Shown: positions 10,488-22,090 of the stretch, piece by piece
Position numbering within the stretch: the first letter of the stretch is position 1
How the letters are laid out: each line of letters begins with the position of its first letter
Origin: Pratylenchus scribneri
Taxonomy: Eukaryota > Nematoda > Chromadorea > Rhabditida > Pratylenchidae
Direction of reading: 5' to 3'
DNA: 64,000 nucleotides
Assembly (NCBI GenBank): GCA_030063045.1
Contig: JAQSEB010000017.1
Coordinates: 1,054,001-1,118,000 of the forward strand
Program-made: the position numbers and the translations under genes
The notes under the pieces: generated by a model
Told to the model about the DNA's origin: nothing
What the model saw: only the letters and a program-made list of their open reading frames with translations
The model's database searches: none

Positions 10488-13400
10488 ATGACGGACGCAT
10501 CATCATCATCAGATGGTGAATTTCAAGTGAAAAGGCCTCGAATATCTGATCAAGATGAAATCCAGGTTTTAATGGTTCCAAAATAATTTTTTATTTTACC
10601 AAAATTTAGCCGAAAAATGTGCGCCCCAAACGGAAAGTAAATTGCAAGAAGAATTCGGCAGATTTTGAGCCAGAAAATGATGGCATTTGCCATATTGACC
10701 GACTCCCAGCATTAGTTTTGGTTATTTTTTAATAATTTTAAAACCAAATACCAAAATGACACAAATAATTTTAGACAAAAATATTTGAACATTTGGATTA
10801 TCCAAATCGTCTTCGCATGGAATTGGTCTCACCAAGATGGCAGAAAATTGCAAAAGAAGAGGTTTAAAAATGAATTAATTAAATTAATGTAATTAAAATT
10901 TAAAGAGTTGGCGTCATTTCAGGCAATGCAAATTGCCCAAACCTCATTCGTCCGCCCATTTGAAAACTTTATTCAACCGAACTGGCAAATATATCCAAGA
11001 ACTCATTTTTGCTCCAAATTCGCCGGAAGGCAAATTGAACCAATATTCGGTTGGGCGGCTTTCGGATTGGATTCATTTAATGCCAAAATTGCACACAATT
11101 TGCATTGTTGACCGTCAACTCGCGCATCGTGAAAAATCGGTAATTAGTTTTTAGTAGGTGGACCGATTTGAGGACATTGATAGTTCATTCGAAAATCGAA
11201 AGGGTACGAAAAACTAAGTCGATTTAGCACCTACCACCTAGACAAAAATTGAAAAAGTGAAGCGTGTCCCCCCTTTCGGATCTCGAAAAAATTTTTGAAA
11301 ATTTTCCGGTCAAATTATAGTTCATTCGACTTATTTTAATTGGATGAGTCGAGCGTCGAGCCGGAAATTGCTATTTTGGTTTCGCATAAAATAGTTAAGA
11401 GATCGACTCTAAACTCATCAGTTTTTCGATTATTATATCAAGAATTTTCACTCGCATCGTCTAATAAATTGGTCCACGAGATAAAAATAAAAAAAGCTAT
11501 TCTTCCAGAAATTCGAGATAACTTCGCCACTGTTTTATAATCAACTTCGCAAAATTAAATGCTTATATTTGGAAGGATGTTTGAATAAGGTTTAAATTTA
11601 TTCAATTAATTTATTTTAAAATTAATTTTTTAGACTCAGCGGGCAAACAATTTTGACACAATGCGATTATTGGTGGGCGAATGCACTTCATTGTATTATT
11701 TGGGATTGACCAAATCCAGATATTATTCAGCACCAGCAGGAGTCATTGATGGTTTTAAAATTAAGTTTATTAAATAATTTCAAATATAAATTCCATAGGA
11801 AATCGTGTCTATAATGAGAATGAAACCCATTGCCAAATTGGTTCCAATCTTTTGAGGCAGCTGCGAATTGATGACAGTTTTCAAATTGAACGAATTTTAT
11901 TCCAAAAAGAATTCCCGCAATTAATTGGATTGTCGCTGTCTTTCAACGGAGTCCATAATTTTGTTCAAATTTGCCAAAATCCAAAAATTCGACCAATTTT
12001 TCGAAAGTAAAAAATTTTCAAATTATTTTTAATCAATTAATTTTTTTAGTTTGAAACAATTTGAATTGGGATTTATCCGTGAACCAGGCAAAAATATTTT
12101 GGAATATGTGGAAAAAGTGATTCCATTTTTGGGCAATGTTCGAATCCTCTCAATGGAATATATCGACGGAAATGTAAATAAATTAATTAATTTAAATTAA
12201 AATTAATTTTAGATTTTGTCAAAAATTGTGCAAAATTGCCCGAATATTGAACAATTTGAATATCTTTGCCATAAGGAAAATATTTTGGACAATTTCCCAC
12301 AAATTTGCCAGCTCACCAAACTTCGCTTCCTCTGGTTTCGGCATTATAGTGGGGCAAATCCGAAAGAGACGCCAAAAATTGTTTTGGAAACATTGAAAGA
12401 ATTGGCCGGCAAAGGAAAATTGGAACATTTATCGATTAATATGAAATTGCCAATGGATTTGGTTTTGCACATTGTGCAAGAATGTCCGGTAAATTGGCCT
12501 CATTTTAATATTAATTTATTTATTGATAAAACTTTGGTTGGTACTTGGTACTCACTATTTTTGGGCAAAAAATTCTTTCTTTTTTGCCTTAAATTAATTT
12601 ATTAAGGAATTTTCGGTTCAAGGAATACGAATATCGCTTTTATTGTTATTGTGATAAATCCTGTCTACTCAAAACGGTTCAAAAACCGGTTTAAAAATTA
12701 TAGAAATTTAAGAAAAAAAAATTTTGTACTCATCAAATACGAAAATTCATTTCAGAACATAGACTCTTTTTCATCACTTTTCCCGTTAAAATCCCCTAAA
12801 TCTCTCTTAATCCCTTCATTTCCGGCTATATCTCACGCATCTTTGGGCCTGTGGTAAAATAAGGATGTGATATTCGTAATAAGCATAATTTAACCATATT
12901 CAACATTTTTTGAATCTAAGTTGGAGAAAATCATCCTAAAAACCATTCCACACAAAAACCGGTTTATGCCATTTAAAAGGTTCAAATACTAAAATAAAAA
13001 CGATAAGACAAAAAAGGAACATTTTGTCCAAAAATATAGGATACTTACCAACCGAAATTTTACTGGAAGTCATTTAATTTGGCGAAAACTTTTCGTGTCG
13101 AAAAATATTATTTTTTTGAAGCCATATAACTTGGCCAAATCAGACTTCTTTAAGATTCCCTAACCCCTAGCCCTTAGCCCCTAATCCCACGCCTGCCCTG
13201 AACCTAACCCTAGCCCTAAACCCCTAATTACAAGTTATATGGCCTCAAAAATATAATTTTTTCGACACGAAAAGTTTTCGCCAAATTCAGTATTTTTTCA
13301 CCAAATTAATATTATCTCAATTTTACTTATTTATTTTCTTAGTTTCTTGACTATTTGGAATATTCCAAAGTGCCATCAAATTTGAGCGAATTAAACACAA

Positions 13401-13719
13401 AAATCCATGAACTCAGCCAAACTCGCCAATCACCCCGGCCACTCAATTTTCGAATTCCTTATCATCATTTTTGGAAAAAACGAATTGGAATGAAATCCAC
13501 CAAAAATGGCCAAAATATTGGGCATTCTCCGTGGCTTAAATTGAGGCATCAACCACCGAGGAGGGAATCCGCCGTAATAAGGGAACATTTGAAATGCGTT
13601 TTTGATGGGGCCGGCGATGTTCCGTAAGACAATTTTTAATAATTATGTGTAATGATTATTTTAAATATTTCAGCGAATTTCTGACATTGTGGCCGAGAGA
13701 GGATGATGGCGAATTGTGA
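10488..13719 (+). CDS. F-box protein with leucine-rich-like C-terminal region
   Basis: Predicted substrate adaptor of an SCF-type ubiquitin ligase. Exons: 10488-10565, 10610-10720, 10775-10861, 10906-11139, 11509-11589, 11634-11751, 11799-12006, 12050-12173, 12213-12488, 13343-13623, 13674-13719; all phases agree, giving 547 aa. After a short acidic/basic N-terminus, residues about 55-105 form an F-box: LPALVLTKIFEHLDYPNRLR then LVSPRWQKIAKE and SWRHFR. The rest is a long stretch of L/I-spaced repeats (TSLYYLGLTK, LEHLSINMK, TKLRFLWFRH), like the degenerate LRRs of nematode F-box proteins. The C-terminus (after 13343) is basic and unfamiliar. The introns at 11140-11508 and 12489-13342 carry element remnants. 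The substrate is unknown. Confidence 0.88.
11155..11500. repeat. Intronic fragment related to element C
   Basis: Within the fourth intron, the stretch TTGAAAAAGTGAAGCG then TCCCCCCTTT then TCAAATTATAG matches, with few changes, one inner arm of element C (7600-7730, reverse complement, and 7390-7440). It looks like a degraded half-element. The same intron has GTAGGTGG at 11154 and CCACCTAG near 11245, a small separate inverted pair. Confidence 0.6.
13077..13288. mobile_element. Short foldback element F
   Basis: A 212-bp palindromic element in the last large intron of the F-box gene. The arms (13077-13135 and about 13230-13288) start TTTGGCGAAAACTTTTCGTG and end with the complement. The loop has CCCTAACCCCTAGCCC runs. 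Its inner TTGGCCAAATCAGACTTCTT is shared with element K at 54045-54548, so the two are one family. Confidence 0.82.
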
Positions 13720-14193
13720 AGATAGAATAAAATAAAATGATATTATATTTGAGACATTTTTAATTTAGCCGCTTTTTGCTTTTCACCTCAATTTATTTTC
13801 ATTTTAATGATCTGCTTTCCTTTCTCTGCTCATAAAAACTATAAATGAGTATTTGATATGATTTCTCGATTTGATAAAAAAAAGCATTCAATAAATTTAT
13901 TATTTTTAAAAGTTAAAATAATTAAAAATATGCTAAGTAAAATAAATATTTGCGGCTAAATAATTGGGGGGAATAAATTAAGACAATTTAGTTTGGTAAT
14001 TATAATCATTAATTCCTAAATTTATAACATAAATAATATTTTGTAAAAAATTAAATAATAAAATTTGTAAAATTGATTTACCTAGATAAAAACTAAAATA
14101 AATTTGCTTTTTGAAATTAAAATAATCCGCAATGTACAAATTAAAAATTCATTTTAGTCCTTTTTAAACAAATATGAATAATTTTGAATTGTC
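13720..14193. other. Convergent intergenic gap, no gene
   Basis: Very AT-rich sequence between two converging genes. Poly(A)-signal-like AATAAA occurs on both strands. Nothing else is supported. Confidence 0.5.
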
Positions 14194-15601
14194 TCATTGA
14201 TTCAGGGAAGTGTGTCTTTTTCGGCCAATTTCATCATCGGCAATTAATGTAAGCGAATTTGGCTGCACAAATTCGGCAGATCCATTCGTCACTGGCAAAA
14301 GTGACTATAATAAATTAATATTATATTAATTTAATAAATATAAAATGCCTGATGGAATTTAGTGGATGAATTACTGCTATTTCTGCTTCCTTTAGGCGAA
14401 ATGTCCTTCAAATTCTGATAATGTTTAATCATAAAAATGCTCAAATAAATCTGAATTAAAATTTAAATGTTCACAAATATTTTATTCATTTCTGACCGTC
14501 AATGGAGCACCCAACGAATTCAAAGTGGAGCCAATATTGCAAAGACTGAAGAAATTGAAATAATCAATTTGGAAAAGTTGGCCAATTCCATTCAAATAAA
14601 GCATGAGCTTAACAAATATATTCAATTTTTGAGGGAATTTTAATTGAAAAAGACAACCCCCAAATTCATTGAATATGTGAAAATTTGCATAAAAGCATGA
14701 ACATTGTGCAAAGTAATCCAACAAATCCACCAAATGAATAAATCCTGTCTCTGAAAAAGGCAGAAAATATTAAATATATGTTGCGGCCAAATTTTGAAAT
14801 TAAACGTTCCCGGAAAAGGCCAGGCCTTTTACCTGGTCGATTTTGAGAAACTCGATTTATAGAAATTGTATTTAATCGAAAATAGGCTCATTCGGTTCAG
14901 AATGGTCGATTTAGTCTATGAAATTTTAATTTTAAACCAGTCTGAACATGTTTTAGAAAACTGAACCGCTGTCTAAACCCAACCATTTCTCATTTACTAA
15001 CTTTTACCTACACCCTCCTTAATATTGGTATAAAAATGAAATTTGATAAACTAAATCGACCATTCTTAGTCGATTGAGTCTATTCGAGTCTCTAGGTTGT
15101 AGAAGCCGAGATTCCCAAAATCGGCTGGCTAAAGGCCTGGTCTTTTCCGGGAAAGGCCAATTTCCGAAAGGATTAAGATTGAAATTAAAATATTCATTTA
15201 ACTCTTTTTTCGGCTAAATATAGCAAATATGGCATAATAAAGCCGGGAAGAACAATGGCCACAAGAAAAGCATGGAAAAAATAGACTTGAACTTAAATTG
15301 GATTAATTTAATTTAATAATTTATTAAATTTAAACCGACCTTGCCGTTCATCATAGATCACATTTGCCATTTGTCGAATCCGGGTTCCATTTGGCATTTC
15401 CAAATAATATGTGTAAAAGCCATGACGTTGAGTGGCTGGATGCAAATTTCGAATAATGCAAGTTGAATTCAACAATTGAAAAATGGCCAAAAACTTATTG
15501 ATTAAATTGAATTGAATTATACTAATTTTATTATTGAGATTTACCGGACTGACAATGGCTGCTGCAAATATTTTCATCTTTATTGCGCTAATTTTGCACA
15601 T
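14194..15601 (-). CDS. GPCR-like membrane protein, only TM4-TM7 part found
   Basis: Six exons in transcript order: 15601-15545, 15493-15340, 15291-15203, 14748-14497, 14450-14349, 14304-14194, in phase, 254 aa. The first exon gives a TM4-like helix (FAAAIVSPFLAIFQLLNS). Then comes an extracellular-like segment with YYLEMPNGTRIRQ and a TM5-like helix (FFHAFLVAIVLPGFIMPYLL). TM7 is STLNSLGAPLTIYLSIFMI, reminiscent of NSxxxP..Y. The tail is hydrophilic and Ser-rich. TM1-TM3 exons were not found upstream, so the gene is truncated, or the start is wrong. The last intron needs a GC donor (CAG/GCATTT). A competing GT donor at 14361 would give a different 23-residue end (..SDEWICRICAAK..). Intron 3 holds element G1. 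Confidence 0.6.
14807..15153. mobile_element. Inverted-repeat element G, copy 1
   Basis: It begins TTCCCGGAAAAGGCCAGGCC and ends with its near-perfect reverse complement. The inner sequence includes GAAGCCGAGATT and CTGAACC-CTGTCTAAACCCAA blocks. These also occur, in the same order, in copy 2 (44265-44650). It lies in intron 3 of the GPCR-like gene. Confidence 0.82.
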
Positions 15602-16989
15602 AAATGAAAGAAATTAATTTATTCCAAAAAAATTATAATTTTATTTTTAACTCTTTAATAAGAAGCATTAAATAGGCAGTAACAAATAAAAATTTATTTT
15701 ATTGATATTTTTTGCAAACTATAATTATGGTAAATATTATATTATAGGGGATAGGGCAATTAAATTTAATTGGCCAATAATGAAATAGAAATAAAAAGAA
15801 ATTTAGTTGCTGATGCCGCGAGAATTGCAGACGATATTTGCTTTTGGAAAAAGCCAAAAATGGGGAAACTGAATTGGCCCCTGCATTTTGTGGATTAGTT
15901 TTTTAAAAAAAAACAACGAATAAAATTCATTCTTACAAAATTTTTTAGTTGGAATTAGGATGGGTTTATGAAAATGGAAAGAAAACGATGACGAAGGAAT
16001 TGAAGATGATTTCAAGCATAACGAATTGATTAGCCCAAAGGCAATTTTGGGGACTTGGAATTGGAAAGAGGAATTTTCGGAGTGAAAAGGATTCACTCAG
16101 AAATTAGTTGAATGAAATGGATTGATTCAAATTTCAAAGAAATTAAAATGAACATGAATTGAGGAAAAGAAGGAGGAAATGCCAATTTGGATGAATTTAG
16201 AAATGAGAATATTGTTAAATGGTTGGAATTAAAATAAGAGAAAAAGTTGAAAAATATATTTAAAATTTTTGAACTTAATTAATTAAATAATTTTAGTGAT
16301 GGAATATTTTAAAAACAAAATTTACACGCAATTTGCCTATTTCATTCCTGGAAGGTTCATTACATCCAAAAAAATATAATAGACTGGAATGGAATGGAGA
16401 ATGAATGAATGAATATGTGGGAAATGGGAAAGGAAAATGGCATTTAGTATTTTATGCAAAAATGCAAATATATGCGGAAGGAAAAAATGCCAAAAAGGAA
16501 TGGAAGGGAGAAGGGACCACCCAAGGGAGCAAAAAAAACCAATTTCCAGCTACGGGTGGCATTAATAGAAAGGAGAAAGAGAACCAAAAATAGAATTTTA
16601 ATGAAGAACAAAAAATGGTCAAAATGAAGTAAGATTAATGAATGAAATTATTTATTAAATTTTGCATATATTTAAATCAAATTTATTTTAATTCAACATC
16701 TTTTTTCCATTTTTAATTTATTCCATTTTTTACCCTTTTCTAATGTATAAAAATTCCACATTTTCCATGCCAATTGGCCAAAGAAGGAAAGAAGAAATAG
16801 GGAATAGCCCCAATGGCCAGAACCCAACAAAAATCGATGCCATATCCCTCAGCCGTGCCGACTTTCCATTCCAGCCTTTTTATTAGTACATTCTTTGTCA
16901 ATAGCTATCTAAATCCATACAACAATTCCATACATTTTCCTTATTATATAAATATTTTAATATAAAATATTTATATTTTATAGAAATAA
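15602..16989. other. Intergenic, with one coding-like minus-strand exon
   Basis: Mostly AT-rich. On the - strand, 16875-16740 reads open to a stop with a good hydrophobic helix (GIDFCWVLAIGAIPYFFFPS) preceded by an acceptor-like AAAAAG. It resembles the last exon of a four-helix membrane protein. However, the divergent ion-channel gene starts at 16990, leaving little room for earlier exons. It may be a relic. The other open frames here (15803-16096 minus, 16405-16593 plus) have no support. Confidence 0.3.
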
Positions 16990-19014
16990 ATGTTTTTGTC
17001 ATTATTTTCCTTAATATTGGCCACCAAATTTATTCAAATTAAAACAATCGGCCACGGATTCTCATTGACCCATGGGCCAGGAATTGCGAATGGAAATCAC
17101 AATTATTTGACCAAATATGGAATTCCAATGAATTTAAGGTAGGTCCCAAAAATATATAAATTATTATAATAATCATTTAAATTTGCAGTCAAGAAATGTT
17201 GGTCCAATTGGAATGGAAACCAAAAAAGAGGCAAAAACGCAGTGAATCTTCAATGGAAGAACAATTGGCAATTGAGGATGGACTGGGGGCAAAGAATAAT
17301 TGTTCGGATGAACATCACATTTTGGCCCATTTATTGGATGGCTATGATAAATTCAAAATCCCCGGTGGTGGAAATTTGCGGGTAGAAGTTGAAGTAATTA
17401 TTAAAATATACAAAAATGAAAACAAATTTAAAAATTTTTTTGATAGATTTGGGTCCAGGAAGTGTCAAAAATAATTGAAATAACCAGTGAATTTGAGCTG
17501 GACATTTATGTGACCGAATGGTGGCTTGATTCTCGCCTTTCTTTTGAACATTTGAATCCATGCAAAAAGTGGGCATAATGTATGTACTTGTTAATAAATT
17601 AATTTACTTAAAGAAATATGTCCGTGGATGGGGCAAAAGTGTTGCCAAAAATATGGAACCCATTGGGCTGTTTTGTGAATAGCAAGGATGCCAGCGTGCA
17701 CAAAAGTCCATTCAGCAATATTTTCCTTCAATTGTAAATTTTTTACTTTTAATTTATTAAAATAATTTTTCCCCCTTTTTTTGATACGAAAATGGATCAG
17801 TCTGGCACAATTATAGGCAAATAAATTATTTAAATTTAATTTTAATATTTTAATTTGAAGAATTAAATTGACTGGTCCTTGCTCAAATACATTCAATCGT
17901 TTTCCAATTGATCAACAAAGGTTTTGGCAATAATTTTATGAATATTTCCCAATATTATTTATGTAGATGCATGCTTTTCTACGAATCCTTCAATCATAAT
18001 TATGTAAATAATAATTTAATTAATTAATTTATAATTTTATTTAGGATCAAGTCCAAATGGAATGGACATTGTCCCCAATTATATTGCTCAAACCGAATAT
18101 AACATTGCCTGATTATGTTTTGGTAGATTATAAGGCATCAAGTGTGAAAAGGGTGAATATGAATAAAGAAAATTATCAATTTAATTAAATTTTAAGTTAT
18201 ATCCACCCGGTGTTTGGAATGAATTAGTTGCCACTTTCACATTCAAACGACTTTATGGCTTTTATATTCTTCAAGTAAATCCAATTAATTATTTACTATT
18301 AATATATTTTTACTGAGAATAGGTTTATATTCCAACCTACATAACTGTTGGAATGAGTTGGATTTCATTTTATTTAGGCAAGGAAAATATTCCATCGAGG
18401 ACAATGATTGGGGTGATTTTATACAATTTGTAAATGATAAATTTATTTACCTTTGAGGTGAATTCATTAATTTCATTGACATATCAATTTGGATCGGTGG
18501 TCGCAAATTTGCCAAAAACGAGTGATATAAAGGCAATTGATGTGATGATTCTCATCGCAATGGGATTTATTTTCTCCTCATTGATTGAGTAATATTAGAG
18601 AATTCACAAATCACAATAAATTAATAAATTTATTAATAGATTGGCCGTTGTTGGATATTTGGTCAGTGCGAAAACACCCAACGCCGATGGAAAATGCAAA
18701 GAGTAAAAAATTCATAAAAAATTAATAATTTAATTATCTCCCTTATTAAAGCCATGATTGCGGTGGTAAAAGATTTTTATGTTGGCATTGCCCAAAATCG
18801 ACGGCAAATAAAATTGATCAAGTAAAATCACTCCAAAATTGCTTTAAAAAAATCAATTATTTATTTTAAGATTTCACTTGTACTTTTCCCATTTTGCTTT
18901 ATCGTTTTCAATATTTGGTATTGGTTTATTTTCATGGGGTATGCTCTCATTCAATTTTTAATTAAATGCATTTAATTCCTTTTTAGAAATTTCAACATTC
19001 CACTGGCAGATTAA
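16990..19014 (+). CDS. Cys-loop ligand-gated channel, GABA/glycine receptor-like
   Basis: Complete 453-aa subunit from 15 exons: 16990-17138, 17189-17393, 17447-17568, 17614-17733, 17784-17816, 17861-17920, 17967-18003, 18045-18152, 18197-18274, 18323-18412, 18458-18588, 18640-18702, 18752-18821, 18871-18938, 18987-19014. An N-terminal signal peptide is followed by [10 protein letters not shown], loop [24 protein letters not shown], and the 13-residue Cys loop ending FPIDQQRC. TM1-TM2 contains [22 protein letters not shown]3 follows KAIDVMIL, and TM4 is near the end. PSR replaces the anion-channel PAR. The closest relatives I recall are the nematode GGR/LGC inhibitory-type subunits; the ligand is unknown. 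Two junctions are non-canonical: no AG before 17784, and a GC donor at 17817. Confidence 0.93.
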
Positions 19015-19800
19015 GTAAAATGGCAAATAAATATTTAAATTGATCTCTTTATATTTGCATTCATTTACGGGTTGTTTTAAAATTGTATAAATTATATAAT
19101 ATATCTCTATATTTTTGTATTAAAATAAAAACATAAATAGCTTTAAAAAACAAATATACAAAATGTTTGGAAAAATAAAACAAAAATGTTTGGAAAAACA
19201 AAACACAAAATGTTTGGAAAACAAAAAAAAATATTTGGAAAACACATAAAAAGTTCTAAGAATAAAAATATATTATTTCTATTTATATTATTATTTCATT
19301 AATTACAAATTTTTGTTTACATTTCATTTGCGTGATTGTGGAATCGCCCACATTTATATTACCCTTTGTCTTTTGTGGAATCAATCCCGTACGAATAATA
19401 AGCGGAGCTATGAATTTCTAAGAATAAATTTGCGTGCGAAATTTTTAATATTAAATATAAAAGCATACTGTGGGAAAATCAATATGATGCCACCATTTAC
19501 ACACATCATGTGGAAGTTAATTCTTTGAAATTTCAAAATTTAAAATAAAGCACTTTAATACAAATGCGAATTCACAATAAGCACTTTAAAATGAGTCGAT
19601 GTAACTATGCGGAAAATAAGCAGCATGAAATGCCAGTTTTATAATGGTTTTATAATTTCTGTTAGTAAATAAATTTGCCTTATTAGTTTTCAAATGTTCT
19701 TTACTAAATTATTTTTACCTTTGATTTTTGCACATAAATAATATCTATCTTTTAGAGTAATTTTTTATTTAAATATTCTTTTTTTCTTTACTGTATCATC
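19015..19800. other. Intergenic spacer
   Basis: AT-rich interval between two same-strand receptor genes. At about 19150-19245 there are four imperfect copies of AAAATGTTTGGAAAA at roughly 20-bp spacing. The 71-codon frame at 19313 shows no motif. Confidence 0.5.
19150..19245 (+). repeat. Short tandem repeat AAAATGTTTGGAAAA, about four copies
   Basis: Four imperfect units with core ATGTTTGGAAAA (the last is ATATTTGGAAAA) are separated by A-rich spacers. Confidence 0.75.
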
Positions 19801-21481
19801 ATGAATTTGATGGAGGAATGGGACACTATCACCAAAGGGCTCCTTTCCATTGCTGGAATTTTGCTCAATTCCACCATAATCTACATCACTGTACGCGCCC
19901 CATGGCTAAATGGGAATTGCAATATCCTTTTGGTATTATTATTATTTATAAAATTATAGTATAATAATAAATTTCAATTAGTCAATTAAAAATTTCACAC
20001 ATGCAAAATGTGAAAATTGCATCTTTAGAATTGTATTTTGAATAATTTAAATAATCAAAATATGGAACAATTTTAATTAGTATTGCTGACATTTTAATCA
20101 TATTTAAATTTCTATAATTTTCTAAATTTATTTCGGGCCCTCTATGAATTTTGTCTGCTCGCATTTGATTTGAATGATGCATTGGACCTATTTTTGTTGA
20201 TTTATCAAGGCAATTCGGATTTGATGATGACCAATCGGCTGTGTTTCCTAATAATGGGCCCTCGGATGGCCATTTATTCCGCTGTATTTGTGCTGATGGT
20301 GGCAATTGCATTCGACCGACTGTTCAGTGCCATTTGCCCAATTAGGCAATTAAAATCGGAGGATTAAATAATTTTTGAATTTTTTAGGCAACTAAAATTC
20401 AAAAGGCCATTTTATTTCCTAATAATTTTCGGCATCATTGCTGCCAATGCTAGCATCCTAATATATTTGGCATTGCAGGCCGCATTGAATAAGCCAACAA
20501 AGTAGGAAAAAAATTCAACAAAAAATATGGAAAATATTATTCCATTAAAAATAAATTAATAATTTTTATTGTAAAATTTAATTAAAATATAAAAATGAAT
20601 TTATTTATCAACTTAAAAATATAATTTATTCCTAATTTTCAGATTAATTGAATGTGGCGGTATTGAATCCACATTGGATGTGTATGAGGCATTTTTATAT
20701 GCAGTCAATTTAATATGGGAAATTGTGGCAATTTCTGCATATATGATCCTATGGATGGTGATCAGCAGACAAACATTCAAAATTAAAAATAACCGTAAAA
20801 ATATTTAATAAAAACGAAAATATATAATAATAATTAAATGGAATTGCAGATTCTCTAAATCAACAGAATAATCGGCATATGCTGAGGACACTTTTTTTCA
20901 TTTTGCTCACTGAATCTTTCGGTTTCATCCCGGTGACTGTTTATCGCCTGACCAAAAAATTGGGTCTGATAACCAAGCCAAAAAGTTCCACAGAGTTTTT
21001 ATTTGTGATCGAAACGATGGCCAAACATTTGGCACATTTGGCCTCCTGCTCAAATGCAATCATTCTCTTCAATTTCAGGTAATTCGAAAAACTAAATTTA
21101 CTTTTTTTATAAATATATTTTTGGAAAATCCTAAATATAAGCGATTATTGCAGGATGCAATATGAATGGATTAAAATTTAAACAATTTTTCGATATAAAA
21201 AAAGCAAAGAAAATAATTAAAGAATAATAAATTTTCTAAAATAATATTCCCCAAAATAATAATAAAGCAACGACTATCGACGGGCATTTATCAATTTCAT
21301 CCCATTTTTGGGCAAATTGTTTGGTGCGAATGGAAAGGGGAACACAACCGTTGTGACGAATGTAAAATTTGTCAGCAACAAAACACACGCGTCAGTGGCA
21401 ATTTCAAGGAATTTGAATGTGGTCGACGATACAAAACCAAAAAGACATTCGGCAAATCCAATTCAAATGATTAAAGTGTAA
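19801..21481 (+). CDS. srsx-type chemoreceptor (GPCR), complete
   Basis: 349-aa 7TM receptor. Exons: 19801-19932, 20137-20345, 20388-20501, 20643-20794, 20850-21078, 21268-21481; phases agree. TM1: GLLSIAGILLNSTIIYITV. TM2 spans the first junction: NGNCNILL joined to ALYEFCLLAFD. DRY-equivalent: FDRLFSAICPIR. TM6-7: TLFFILLTESFGFIPVTVYR and SCSNAIILFNFSNDYRRAF, the srsx hallmark, then a 60-residue basic tail. Two junctions are odd: intron 1 ends TTTCGG rather than AG, and intron 2 starts GC (ATTAG/GCAATT). No GT/AG alternative preserves the protein. It is in the same orientation as the ion-channel gene 787 bp upstream. Confidence 0.9.
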
Positions 21482-22090
21482 ATTTAATCGTAAAAAACAT
21501 TCATTACCATTTTTACTTCAACATGTATCTTGTATAAATGAAAGTGTATAAAGAAGGATATTCTTTTATTTTATTCTTCATCAATCCAAATAAACGCCAA
21601 CTTGCTTATGTTTATGTATTTATTTACAAAAAATGTAGTTGCATATTACATTCATTGGATTAATTATTTATAAAATTATTTGTCTAAATTTACGATTGGC
21701 AATTATAGTTCCGTGTGCATTTAGCATTTATGAGAATCTCCCATTTCATGCAAATTTGAGGCCGGCCCATTCCTTCATTTTCGCTTGATAGTTGATACTC
21801 TATGATTTGATGGATTAATAAATTTCTACTATATTTAATCCTTCCAACTAACTTTCCTATTGCCAAACAATATTCAATTTGAATATTGTTTTGAATATGA
21901 ATATGAATAAATGTGCATTTCCATTTGCGTCAATCAGACGAACACGGAACTAATAGGAGAATATTAGCATAATAAACATATTACTATTATTATTACCCAT
22001 GATTTTTCCAATATAAGAATTGCATAAAATTCATTTGAATGTCAAATTAAATAAATTCTCATAAAATTCATTAATTCATTAAAAATAAAA
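21482..22090. other. Intergenic, no gene seen
   Basis: AT-rich sequence between the srsx receptor and the Cys-rich peptide gene. There is no supported open frame or repeat. Confidence 0.5.

Noticed and set aside
14467..14643. 57-codon plus-strand ORF starting MFTNILFISDRQ
   Set aside because: It is antisense to an exon of the GPCR-like gene. The minus reading joins in phase to exons on both sides, while the plus ORF is isolated.
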